Source: Jaltomata sinuosa (Eukaryota; Streptophyta; Magnoliopsida; Solanales; Solanaceae). From it: a stretch of DNA of 64,000 nucleotides. How positions within the stretch are numbered: the first letter of the stretch is position 1; each line of letters opens with the position of its first letter. Below, piece after piece: positions 24,501 through 35,667 of this stretch. Location of the stretch: NCBI GenBank assembly GCA_003996215.1, contig QJPP01001603.1, positions 124,001-188,000 on the forward strand. The letters are read 5' to 3'. The notes below the pieces were generated by a model, which worked only from the letters and a program-made list of their open reading frames with translations, was not told the origin of the DNA and did no database searches. Made by a program: the position numbers and the translations under genes.

Positions 24501-27500
24501 ATTTCTATATGCTGCCAGTCAGCTTTGGCATTATTTGATCTTAGATCTACTTGTTCATATGTTTTTGCCTACTACTTGCCTTGTTTGGGGTTGGCTAGTG
24601 AGATCTTATCTGTACCTGTATCTGTTTCGACCCAAGTAGGAGATTCTTTAGTAGTGGATCAGATTGTGAGATCCTATATGATTTCTATTGGAGATATTGA
24701 GACTTAGGGTGATTTGATGATTCTTGATATGTTAGACTTCAATGTGATTCTGGGCATGGACTTTTTATCCCCTCACCACGCAGTTTTGGATTACTATGCG
24801 AAGACCATTACCATAGACGAGCTCGGTATAACCCCAGTTGTGTGACAGGGTTCTGTTAGCCGAGTATCATCTAGGATCATCTCTTGTCTTCAAGCTAAGA
24901 AGTTCATTTTTCGCAGGTGTTTAGATTATCTAGCATATGTCTGAGATGCTAGTGCCGACCCTTCTTCCCCTGAGTCGATTCCTGTGTTTGGAGATTTCCT
25001 AGATGTGTTCCATATTGAGTTGCCAGGCCTTCCACCTGAGAGAGATATTGACTTTTATATTAAGTTAGAGCAAGGCACCAGGCCCATTTCTATTTCTCCT
25101 TACCGTATCACTCCAGCCGAGTTGAGAGAGCTTAACGAGCATCTCTAGGAATTGTTAGCTAAGGGCTTCATCAGGCCGAGTGTGTCGCCTTGGGGTGCTC
25201 TAGTTCTATTTATGAAGAAGAAAGATGGATCGATGCAGATGTGTATTGATTATTGGCAGCTGAATAAGGTGACTGTGAATAATAGGTATTTGATATCGCG
25301 CATAAATGACTTGTTTGATCAACTTCAGGGTTCAGCCATGTTTTCAAAGATAGATTTGAGGTCCGGCTACCACCAGTTGAGGATTAGGGTGGAGGACATA
25401 CCTAAGACAATATTCAGGACATGTTATGGACACTATGAGTTCCTGGTGATGTATTTTAGGTTGACTAATGCCCCCGCAACTTTCATGGACTTGATGCAAA
25501 GGGTGCTTAGCCCGTATTTGGACTCGTTCGTGATAGTTTTCATAGATGACATCTTTATATACTCGCGGAGTAGAGATGAGCATGGGCAATATATGAGGGT
25601 TATACTCCAGACTTTGAGAGATCATCAGCTTTATGCCAAGTTCTCAAAGTGCGAGTTTTGGCTTGAGCCAGTAGCATTCCTAGGACACATGGTGTCTAAG
25701 GATTGTATTAGTGTAGACCCAGGGAAGATATAAGCAATTCGTGATTGGCCGAGACCTACTACTCCTACCGAGGTTCGTAGCTTTGTTGGGATAGAGGAGT
25801 ACTACAAGAGATTCATCAAGGGGTTTTCTTCCATAGCAGCACCTTTGACTAGGCTGAATAAGTAGGATGTCCCATTTCAGTGGTCGGAACAGTGCAAGGA
25901 TAGCTTCCAGTGGCTTAAGGCCTTATTCACTTCAGCTCTAGTGTTGACTTTTCCAGTTGAGGGTCAGAGTTTCTTGGTCTATTGTGATGCTTCAGGGGTT
26001 GGTCTTGGTTATGTATTAATGCAGTAGGGCCGAGTGATAGCTTATAGATTGAGACAGTTGAAGGTCCACGAGCGCAAGTACCCTACTCATGACTTAGAAT
26101 TAGCGACGGTAGTCTTTGCACTCAAGATTTGGAGGTACTACCTATATGGGGTTCATCGTGAGGTCTTCACCGATCACCATAGTCGTCAGTACATTATGAG
26201 TCAGCGAGAGCTAAACTTGAGGTAGCGAAGATAGATTGAGTTACTGAAGGACTATGACTTTACTATTTTGTATCATCCGAGCAAGGAAAACATGGTAGCA
26301 GATGCCTTGAGTCGGAAGATAGTGAGTATGGGCAACCTAGCTTCACTTTCAATTTTAGAGTGGCCATTAGCCTTGGACATCCAGTCCTTGGATAACCGTT
26401 TGGTTAGGCTTGACTTGTCAAACCCCAGTAGAGTTCTCATCAGTATTAAGGTTCGTTCTACCTTAGTTGATCAGATTCAGAGGTGTCAGTTTGAGGACCA
26501 GTGGTTTTGTGACCTTCATGAACAGGTTGTTTGGGGTGAGGGCAGCCAGACTACTCTAGATTCAGATGGTGTTCTAAGGTTTTATAGTCATCTTTGTGTT
26601 CTGAGAGTTGGTGATTTGATTCAGTTGATTCTCCATGAGGCGCATTGTGCTATATATTCCATCCAGGCACAGCCAAGATGTATAGAGATTTAAGACAACT
26701 TTACTAGTAGAGTGGCATAATGCAGGATATAGCAGAGTTTGTATCTCGGTGCTTGAACAATCAGCAGGTTAAATTCGAGCATATGATACCTGGTGGATTG
26801 ATGTAGCGACTTCCCATTCCTGAGTGGAAGTGGGAATGGGTTATTATAGACTTCATAGTTCAGTTGCCACACATTTCTCAAGGGTTTGACTCCATTTGGG
26901 TAGTTGTGATCGGCTGACTAAGTCATCGCACTTCTTGCCGGTCCATTCTACTTACAGTGCAGTGAGGTTAGCTCAGATTTACCTTTGTGAGATTGTTCAT
27001 TCGCATGGGGTCACAACTTCTATTATCTCAGACTACGGCACTCAGTTCACATCTCAGTTTTGGAGGGCTATTTAGTGAGACTTGGGTAAAGAGGTTCAGC
27101 TTAGTAACGTATTCCATACTTAGACAAATGACCAGTCTCAGATGACCATTCAGGTCCTGGAAGACATGCTTCAGGCTTGTGTTCTTGACTTTGGGGGTCT
27201 GTGGGATCAGTTTGTGCAATTGGTAGTCTTCTTATAATAGCAGTTATCATTCAAGCATTGGCATGGCACCATTTGAGGCATTTTATGAAATGCATTGCAT
27301 AATGCTGCTGGGTTGGTTTGATGGTTTGGAGTCTAGAACGCAGAGTACAGACTTGCTTTGCCGTTCCATAGATAGAGCTCGGGTAATTCAGGACAGGCTT
27401 CGGGCAGCTCAGAGTAGGTAGAAGAGCTACAGTAATCATAGACTTCGTGCCTTAGAGTTTTGATGACTTGGTATTCCTACGTGTATCGCCAATGAAAGGC

Positions 27501-27926
27501 ATGATGAGATTTGGTAGGCGGGGCAAGCATAGCCCCAGGTATATTGGGCTATTTGAGATTCTTCAGAGGGTTGGTAGTGTTGCTTATATGTTAGCTTTGC
27601 CTCTGATGTTTTCAGCTATGCACCCAATTTTCCATGTATTGATATTGCGATGGTGTGTTCCAGATGGGTCTCATGTGTTGCAGTGGGATTCGGTTCAGTT
27701 AGATGAGAGTTTGGCCTTTGTTGAGGAGTCGATAGCTATTCTAGCCAGAGATGTCAGGAGGTTGAGATCTAAAGAGATTTTATTTGTTAAGGTTCAGTGG
27801 AGGCACCATCTAGTTGAAGAGGCTACCCGGGATACCGAGAGAGAGATGCGGGCTCAGTATCCGCAGTTGTTTGAGCCTTTAGGTACTTCCTTGTTCTTGA
27901 CTTTCAAGGACGAAAATCCTTTTTAG
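24501..27926 (+). pseudogene. pol: pol of element E: protease, RT, RNase H, integrase, chromodomain-like tail
   Basis: The protease active site is altered to DLRSTCSYV near 24540 (DPGSTCSYV in H). RT: PPERDIDF, ISPYRI, KKKDGSMQMCIDY, KIDLRSGYHQLR, the catalytic VFIDDIFIYS near 25540, and KFSKCEFWL. RNase H: YCDASGVGLG near 25983, DLELATVVFALK, ADALSRK near 26300. Integrase: the zinc region near 26640 and the core (SHFLPVHSTY, then DYGTQFTSQFW) are spread over frames. The tail has LRVSPMKGMMRFG and VRRLRSKEILFVKVQW...EEAT. Stops such as TAG at 24705 (TGG in H), 25147, 26026 and 26223 and the TAG at 26233 (TGG in H) mostly fit C-to-T change on one or other strand. The protein cannot be made in full. 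Confidence 0.92.
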
Positions 27927-27936
27927 TAGTGGATGA

Positions 27937-28871
27937 TGTAATAACCCTTTCGATCATTCCCGTGTGTACACTTTCTTTGTACTGTTAGAGCTTGCCTTAG
28001 CGTCCCCAAGTCATTTATGACTTGCTGTGACCGGTGGTTTGGTGCCCTACCCGTTCTTTTGGTCTTTATGGCCGTTTTCCTGTTTTAGAGATTTAACTTA
28101 GGAAATCATTAACTTTAGTCAACATTCCTAGCTAATGTGCTCAGAATCTAATTCTGACAGTTTCGTTAGCTTCAAAACGTGGAGTTTGGTCTAGAAGGAC
28201 CTTTAGTCGAGGTCTGAGAACTTTCAGTGTGGTTTTGTGTTGCTTTTTTTGTTTTCAGGCCAGTTGGAGTTAAAAGTGTGACTTTGGTCAACATTCAATG
28301 ATCGGAACATCATATTCAAAATTTGACGATTCCATCAGATCCGAAATATTGAGTTTGGGTTAGGTAGGTGGTTGGTTCGGGTCCCGGGTGAGCCAAACTC
28401 ATTTTGGGTGTTTGGTTGATTTTAGTTAGTGTTGACTTGGGTCAACATTCCTCTGAAACTACCTCGTATGGAAGTTTATTTGATTATGTTGGGTCCAAAA
28501 CATCGTTTCCACTCTAAAAGTATATTTGGTTTGTGACTATCGGGTTACGATTGTGCTCGGAATGCCTCATAGAAGTTTTTAGCTCAGCTGGTTTTCTGCA
28601 ACTGGTGGCCTTCAGCGCTCAGGCAGCATGATAGCTCTATCGCTGTGCCTGCCTTCCTGCGCGATGGTGCCCAGCCAGCGCCAATGGAGCCTAGGCCAGC
28701 GCCAATGGAGCCTAGGCCTGCGCCTGAACTTCAGCGCTGATGGCGCCCCTGCCGCGTGATCGCACACACGCGCGCCCAACCACCCTTCTGCGCGATGGTG
28801 CCCTTCCTACGTGATGGCGCCTTGGGGCCTGCCTGCCCTTCAGTGCTATAGCGCTCATCCAACGCCGATGA
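27937..28871 (+). repeat. 3' LTR of element E, first part
   Basis: It begins TGTAATAACCC just after GTAGTGGATGA, the usual 3' end of this family, and follows the 5' LTR up to about base 20070, just before the TATA box. It then breaks at a G-run (28872-28882) against element F. It carries a 21-bp tandem duplication (28674-28694 and 28695-28715) absent from the 5' LTR. Confidence 0.88.
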
Positions 28872-30196
28872 GGGGGGGGGGGAACTGGGAAATCTGTCAC
28901 AATTCATAATTAAAAGCAAGACAATAAAGTAAAAGCGGGTGTAAATAAGGCGCGAGGACGACTAGGGATGTGTGTTAAATGTGACTCGAATATGGGTTAG
29001 GGTTCTTGTTCATTCATATAAATTCTCGCTAGATGACATGGATAACATTGGTTTTAGGAATGCTTTTCAATCTCTCGATCAAACAATCATATATCCAACA
29101 GTTTTTATTCAAACACCGTTTTTAGGCAATAACCAACCAACATATGCTTGGGGAGGTCACACTATTTCTAGCTTAGACACTTAAATGAGTATTTTCGGTG
29201 AATTGAGTTATTTCTAGTCTCAATCTAAGTGGAATCCCATGTACCCATTAGAAATTTCACACCCAAAATTGTAAACCCCTTTTGCAAGCAAGAACACAAT
29301 CAAGTGAGGTAAATCAATGTTTGCAACCATCAATTTTAGAGTTAAAGCATGGTGAAATCACTATATCCATGTCATATTAGCAATTACAAACATAAATTAG
29401 CAACACCCATACCCATTTATCAAGCATCCATTATCAACACATCCCTAGAAAAGAGATTTAGCTACTCATGCTAAAGGAATAAAGAGCAATACCAAATTGG
29501 TAACTCAATTTCCCTTTCATTCAAGCTAAATATTCAATATCCAAGCTCAGTTTTTACAAGAATGGTGATTCCAAGAGTTAGGAAGAATGAATTGGAGTGA
29601 AACCCTCTTCTTCTTTCTCGGAGAGAAAACTTGCTCACTACTCAAAATCTATTCAAAACTTGTTCAAAAACTATCTAAAACTGTGCCTGAATTGAGTTTC
29701 AGAATGTTCCCAATTCGTCATACAATGATGGACAAAAATGCCCATCAGGAGCCATACGACGCGACATGCGGTTCGTACGACATGTGCGGATCTCATAGCT
29801 CCACAAATATGAACCAGAGACTTCAACCGATCTTTAGTCTTCATGCAAAGTGGGGTGCGGTTCGCACTAGGCAATGTGCATATCACATAGCGACCGCACC
29901 CCTTAACAGATTCTTCAGCTAATTTTGAGCTTTGTGCGGTGGGAGGTGCAGATCACACCTCATGTTGTGCGTGTTGCACGAGGTCTGCAATTCTCAGCAC
30001 AATCTCCATCTTGTTCAATCACTTCACACTTCAACTCTTTTTCAGCTCTTTTGGATCCAATTTCTTGTTTTCCACCTTAGGATAGAAGTACCCGCATTCA
30101 TGCCAATAAAGGCCATATGAACCTCTAAATATTATCAAAACATAATAATAGTTCACGATTAAAGGCTCAATAAGTTGGTAGATTACCGACTTATCA
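28872..30196 (-). repeat. 3' LTR of element F, outer ~180 bp missing
   Basis: It aligns with 48621-49944 and ends at CTTATCA (30196), the reverse complement of the LTR start. The segment equivalent to 48439-48620 is absent and is replaced by the junction with the E LTR at the G-run. Confidence 0.88.
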
Positions 30197-30209
30197 AACC
30201 CCCAAACTT
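30197..30209 (-). other. Polypurine tract of F
   Basis: The minus strand reads AAGTTTGGGGGTT directly before the 3' LTR start TGATAAG, the usual Athila/Tat arrangement. Confidence 0.8.
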
Positions 30210-30926
30210 GAACTATTGCTTGTCCTCAAGCAAGATACTCACAAGGTAAGGAATGAATTATGCTCTAAAACTCAATCAAGGCAAAAAAGACTACTCTATT
30301 CTAAAAGCTAAGAAAACAACAAACAAAAAGACTCAATTACCATGCTCATCTCAATTTGAACCACCATATCATCAAGGCAATTTCTTAATTCAAAAACCTT
30401 TTCAAAGGATTCATTTCTCTTCCAAAATCAAGGGAAATTTTTTCATTTAAAACAAGACATTAAGCTTCTCAAGTCATTGTAATGGACCATCAAGGTTTTT
30501 CTCGAGATTCGCCACACAACTTGTCTTATTCATTCCTCTCAATTGAAATAGAGACTTCATGTTTCAATTCGAGTGCATGATGCCACTCACCATAAGAGAG
30601 AATCCCACTCACAATCATGCAATTCACAAAACAAAGGGATTATAAGAGAACCAAGAAGACTCTCACTCTCTCAAGGAAGTTCAAGTGCATGGATGTAGAA
30701 CTATAGGCTTGCCCTTCATGTAAATCGCCACTAATGTAGGGTGGCCAAGCTCGAAATCACTGAGAACTTACGGGTTACGATTTTGGCTAGGGCCAAGGTG
30801 GGGATTTTATTTGATTCAAGTGGCTACACCTCCCTAATGCTCTTTGTTATCATTTCAAACACCGCTCACATTTTGAACTTTGACTTAACCTTATTTCTCC
30901 CTCACACAACCCAAGATTTTCCCTTT

Positions 30927-30964
<38 letters not shown>

Positions 30965-32330
30965 TCTTTTAATCATTTAATCTCCTTGTAACACCTTCAT
31001 TTGGTAGCATCCATTCTTTTATTTTCATTTTGTTCATTGGATTTTGGAGCAATTTTTAATTCAACATACGGTGCTACCTTGCACTAGAAGTGCAATCATT
31101 TTCTTCTCCACATTAATCACATACACCCCCAAAATTAGGCATTTGCCTATGTTGTCTTTTCATTTCCCCCCAAACTTAGGCTTTTAGTCAATGTTTTACC
31201 TTCAATAAATTAGGGAGGATGGGTGCCAAGATAGAGGTTCCAAAAAGATTAAGCTATTAACAAGGTGCCAAAGAACAGGTACAAGCTCAAAGGGGTTCAC
31301 TAGGATTGATATCGAGGGAAGTCATTTGGGTGAAATGACTATAAAAAAGTGCCCAAGATCTTTTTCCAAGCTTAGACACACCTAGAATGTTTCCTTGAAT
31401 CACATTCTGGGCAAGTTCTAGACGATACATATGCACAAGAATAAAGGTAAAGCCTCAACACACAAGGCATCATGCCACAAGACTTCTTCACACTAGTCTC
31501 AAGATCAATTGGGACAAATGACTTTCGATAAGCTATTTCAAGTTCATTGCACACTCGTTTGTGAATTGATCAAGCCAAAACAAGAGTGTGCAAGTCATGA
31601 CAAAAGAATACTTTCCTAAAAATTTCATTTTCCCCCTTTCCTTTCCTTTTCAAAAATGTCTTGCCAAGATTATTTTTTTGGTGTGTCCATTTCGATACAA
31701 GCACATTACGGACTCAAATTAAACTAAAACTTGGCATTTTCCCTTAAGAAAGTCACCTCTCAATCTATCACAGGGAAACATTAACCCGATTCGACACAAA
31801 AACAAAAGAAGAAAAAGAAAAAAAAGTAGAAAACATTTGCTCCTTGGGAAAGAACCGTGGTATTAAGAAAACTCTCAGAGTTTATTGCTAAAATACTATT
31901 AACAAGGCGATCACCAATTTTTGCGTTCTCATGAATCATTAGAAAAACAAGCCTCAGTGTAGGCCCTTAGTGCATTTTCAAGGCACGAGTAGTGAAATAA
32001 TGGGGTGTGTAAGACTAAACCAGTAACACAATCAAGAATTAAAATCAAGCTTGACAAGGGCACAACTAGGAACAAAACAAAATAGAATGGCTCAAAAAGG
32101 GCAATAACATCACAATCATCCAACATGCCCAACAAGGGCCAAATAAAAATCTAGCAAAAAGGAAATAAAATATTGGCCCAGCAAGGGCAATAAAATATAT
32201 CATCAAGCACAACACGGGCAACCAACAACCAAATCAAATAGCACCACCTCCCCCCATAAAAAGGAAGTATTTCCCTCAATGCTTTAAGCTCAAATAAAGG
32301 AAAGGAGGGGTGCGACAACTCCCTATAGGG
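30210..32330 (-). other. 3' noncoding region of F
   Basis: This stretch of about 2.1 kb lies between the second ORF and the polypurine tract. It has no coding signal. It holds an AT dinucleotide tract (30929-30963), a second polypurine-like GGGGGGAAAT (minus) near 31168, and a loose series of AACAAGGGCAA-type words at about 32050-32225. Long 3' untranslated regions are common in this group. Confidence 0.6.
30929..30963. repeat. (AT)n microsatellite
   Basis: About 17 uninterrupted AT repeats lie inside the 3' noncoding part of F. Confidence 0.95.
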
Positions 32331-33784
32331 CTATGCCCTATCACCACCATCTGTAGCCTCTTAAATACGACCTGCACCACACTTTTGGGAGTGTGATATA
32401 GCCGTGGATTCCTTGAGAACCTGCTGAAAGATTTGGTTCTCATCATTATCTGGCTCTGCATACTCAGCACCAGGGAGCTCCACCTAATTCTCTACAAAAT
32501 CTGCAAATAAATCATCCATAGGGCCATGAATGTGACGGGGTTGAGGCAAAGTGCTCAAATCTTCCTCCTGAACTGGAGTTTTTCCTTTCGCTTTGGACAC
32601 ATACTTCTTGATTTCCCTCACAGCACCCTCAATGGTATCTACCTATTTCCAAAGCTTGGTAACATTCTCCATAACTCCCTTGACTGCCCTCTTAACAGCT
32701 GCTTCAATCAAATCGAGCAACTTTTGTGCCAATTTCTTCAGCTGCCTTTCATGGCTATATATCTTGCCAACCATATCCTGTAGGCCACTTTTGTTTAAAG
32801 TCCCTCTAGGTGGAACATTTGTGGGGATATGTGCCTCAAAAGCAATTTGAGAAGGAGAGAAGGCATTAGCTTCAGCATCTAACTCATCCACCTCAGCCTC
32901 GACTGATGTCTCCACCCTGCGTCTTCTTAATCTAGGGGCATCACTGTTAGTCTTCTTATCAAGATCCAACACTCCCGAGGTAAGAGTTGGAGTATCACAG
33001 TTGAAGAAAGGGATGCCCACATTGGCACACAGTTTGCTGATTAGAACAGGGAAGGGGAAAGCATCATCACTTCTACGAGCCTTTCTCTTGATAACCACGA
33101 CCATAATTTCCCCAAAGTTGATGTGATACCCCACCAAGATTGAGGCTACTAGAATTGCCCCATCATAGGTGACCTTTTGATCATTCTGCGATGGGAGAAA
33201 TCGAGAGAGAACAAAATCATACCGCAGTCGAGCCTCAAAGTACAGAGTCTATCGCGATATGTCACCGGCAAAGGTGGACTAGAGAGGTGTATCAGGAGTA
33301 ATAATTAGCACTGCCCAGTCAAGAGGCTTGAATTTGGCAGTCAAGTTGGCCATAAGTTCAGGTGCAGGCTCAATAGGGGTGTCCCAATAGACATCATTAA
33401 TAGCAGCAGGATTGATATGGACCTCTTTACCTTGAACAATGACTAATTCCAAAGGGGGAATGGTCTCAGCACCCCTCTTATGGCACTTGGCATCCTGTGT
33501 GGCTTGGTATGAGGCAAAGAACTCCACTCCCGGAATATCTTCTTATAATAACTTCTGGGCACCTCCTGGAATGGTTCCCACTGTCTGTTGGAAAACTATT
33601 TTGGGATGTTGGGGAGGTTATCCCCCACAGCTTCCAGATTGAAGCGCTGCTCAGTGTTGAAAGCCCTATCCTTGTCACGATTGTACATAGCCTTTTGGCC
33701 TTCAACCCCAAAGCAAATTTTTGCTTCTTCAGCAGCTGATGGTTTCTTTTGTTGGCACCCTGTCTTTCCCCTTATAGAAGACAT
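32331..33784 (-). pseudogene. Second ORF of F, resembling the plant 'putative transposon protein' (Transposase_32-like) domain
   Basis: The ATG at 33784 gives MSSIRGKTGCQQKKP. Blocks in shifting frames follow: EFFASYQATQDAK, a stretch with VHINPAAINDVYW, RLRYDFVLSRFLPS, VASILVGYHINFGEIM, then FPFPVLISKLCANVGIPFF. An acidic region and a helical, lysine-rich end (about 32643-32780) finish it, with stops at 32643, 32489 and 32331. This pattern resembles from memory the domain often annotated as putative plant transposon protein in Tat/Athila-like elements, where it occupies the env-like position after pol. The name does not prove a transposase; the role is unknown. Frameshifts and stops (some TAG for likely CAG) make it a pseudogene. 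Confidence 0.65.
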
Positions 33785-35667
33785 GTTCTGCACATGGAGA
33801 TTGTGAGTCCAAAAACTAAAGCAAAATCTTTTTGTGTTTTTAACATAAGTGAAAGAAAAGATTAAAAAGAAGTTAACAAACTAAAAAGGACAGAATACAA
33901 TGAAGTAGAAAAACAAAGTAGGTGACTGATGTCTCGTGCAGACCACGTGCGAACCGCACTAAATAGAGTGCACATCACACATGACTTCACACGAGCTAAA
34001 AAAATCCTATAGGGATTTTTGTACTTTTTTGGTAAGCTGGTGCGATTCGCACAAGCCAAAGTGCGCATCACACCACACTTTATCTCTCCAAACAGTGAGA
34101 TGGAATCACATTTTGATAAAATACGGTCCCTTGTGTATTTCACACATCAAGATCCATGCACCACATGCGAAATGAACAAGGAAACAGTAGGATTTTTTGT
34201 TCCCTGTGTTCTTGTGAACTACGCATGTGATTCATAGATCAATATTTGCCTTAAGGACTTGACACTATGCAATAAACCAGCACTTAAGCAAAGAAGCAAA
34301 ACATAATATGACCACACATTCATCCGGTACTCACACTTCCCTGGAATTCTATTAATACGATTAACAAACAAAAGAAGAGCTCAATGACTTCCCTTAAGAA
34401 GGACATTGCCCCGCCTATCATCGAGAACATCAAGCCTTCAATTGTAACAATTAGGCACCAATAATTAATAAACAATTTCTACCTCTTCGCATAAGATCAT
34501 ACACCCAATAAAATATTCAACAAAGAACATGGGTATACGAGTAGTAGCAAATTCAGCCCCAATCACTAATTTTCAACCAAACCTCATGAAAAATGATGAT
34601 TTGACCTTAAGAATGACATCACCCAATCTATCATAGGGCCAAATCATGCATCAATCATAAGTGGGTTATTAAGACTTCACCTCAAACACAGATTGTCAAG
34701 GCTAAAAACTACTACAATCAACATGCACAATCACAATTTCAAGACCTACCAAGTTGATACTAAGAAAAATACATAACATAATTCAAAAGTTGGGGATCCA
34801 AAATTTTTGAATCTCACCCAAAATCAACATGGTAATTCTAACAAGCAGGCTTCACAATCTGAGTTCCCAATCAACATAAAAACATGTATTTTATGTCAAA
34901 AAATTACCACAAGTGAATATTAAGCAAAGAGAAGCAAAAATTAAAGCTTTTGAAGGTACAACAATGGAGACTTAACAACCTTACCTAGAGAACTAATGAC
35001 GGAAACACTAGTGAAAAGTGGTGACAAAGTTTGTGGAGGAGAAGGAGAATATTTTGGGAAAAATTGAGGGATTTATGGGAGATTTTAGGAGAGAATTGGA
35101 AGAGTTAAAGAAAAATATGGGAGAAAAAGAGGTGAGGGTGGCAGTTTAAAGGAGAAAATAAAAAGAAAATTTAGCCGGTTAGTCTCCGGGTCGGGTCGAT
35201 CAACGAGTTAGGTTAATTTAAAATTTAAAACTTACCTTAGTGCGCCATGATGTGAAATTCACACAAGCCCTTGTGCAGACCGTATATTGCTTTGCACCTC
35301 ACCTTTTTCATTCTAAAATCTTGGCCCATCTTTAGTTATGGTATGCAACGGAGCTGAGACGTGCACATGGGCTTGTGTGAAATGTGTAGCCTAGCGCATG
35401 TCACCTCCGACTCAACATTTTTCTTCCAGTATTCTATTTTGGGATGCATTGGGCTTTGTGATGTGCACAATTGCTTGTGCAAACTGCACGTTCCTACACA
35501 CGTCCTCTTTTTGCCCTATTTTTCCACTAGTTCACTTTTTTTCTCCATGCATTCCTAAAACAAACCAAAAACAACAAAAAGGTAAAGAAAAACAAAGTAA
35601 AAAAACTTGGGTTTCCTCCCAAGAAGCACTTGATTTTATGTCATAGTGTGACGATGGTACCTCAACC
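33785..35667 (-). other. Spacer of F between gag-protease and second ORF
   Basis: No long ORF is seen. On the minus strand it begins, just after the gag-protease stop, with CTTCTTGGGAGGAAACCCAA (about 35625), a phrase that in Athila/Tat elements normally follows integrase. That suggests RT to integrase were removed and the ends joined. It then has CpG-rich GTGCG/CGCAC motifs (35240-35500 and 33934-34080), a CT-rich leader-like region (35160-35020) and AT-rich sequence before the second ORF. It may hold a promoter or splice site for that ORF; this is inference. Confidence 0.5.

Noticed and set aside
28912..29184. Near-identical blocks at about 28890-30196 and 48630-49944 as a segmental duplication
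   Set aside because: They are the two LTRs of element F, bounded by matching TGATAAG/TTATCA termini, a primer site and a purine tract.
32643..33137. 164-codon minus-strand ORF as a possible host gene
   Set aside because: It is the middle of the second ORF of element F, flanked by frameshifted continuations on both sides, inside LTRs of F.
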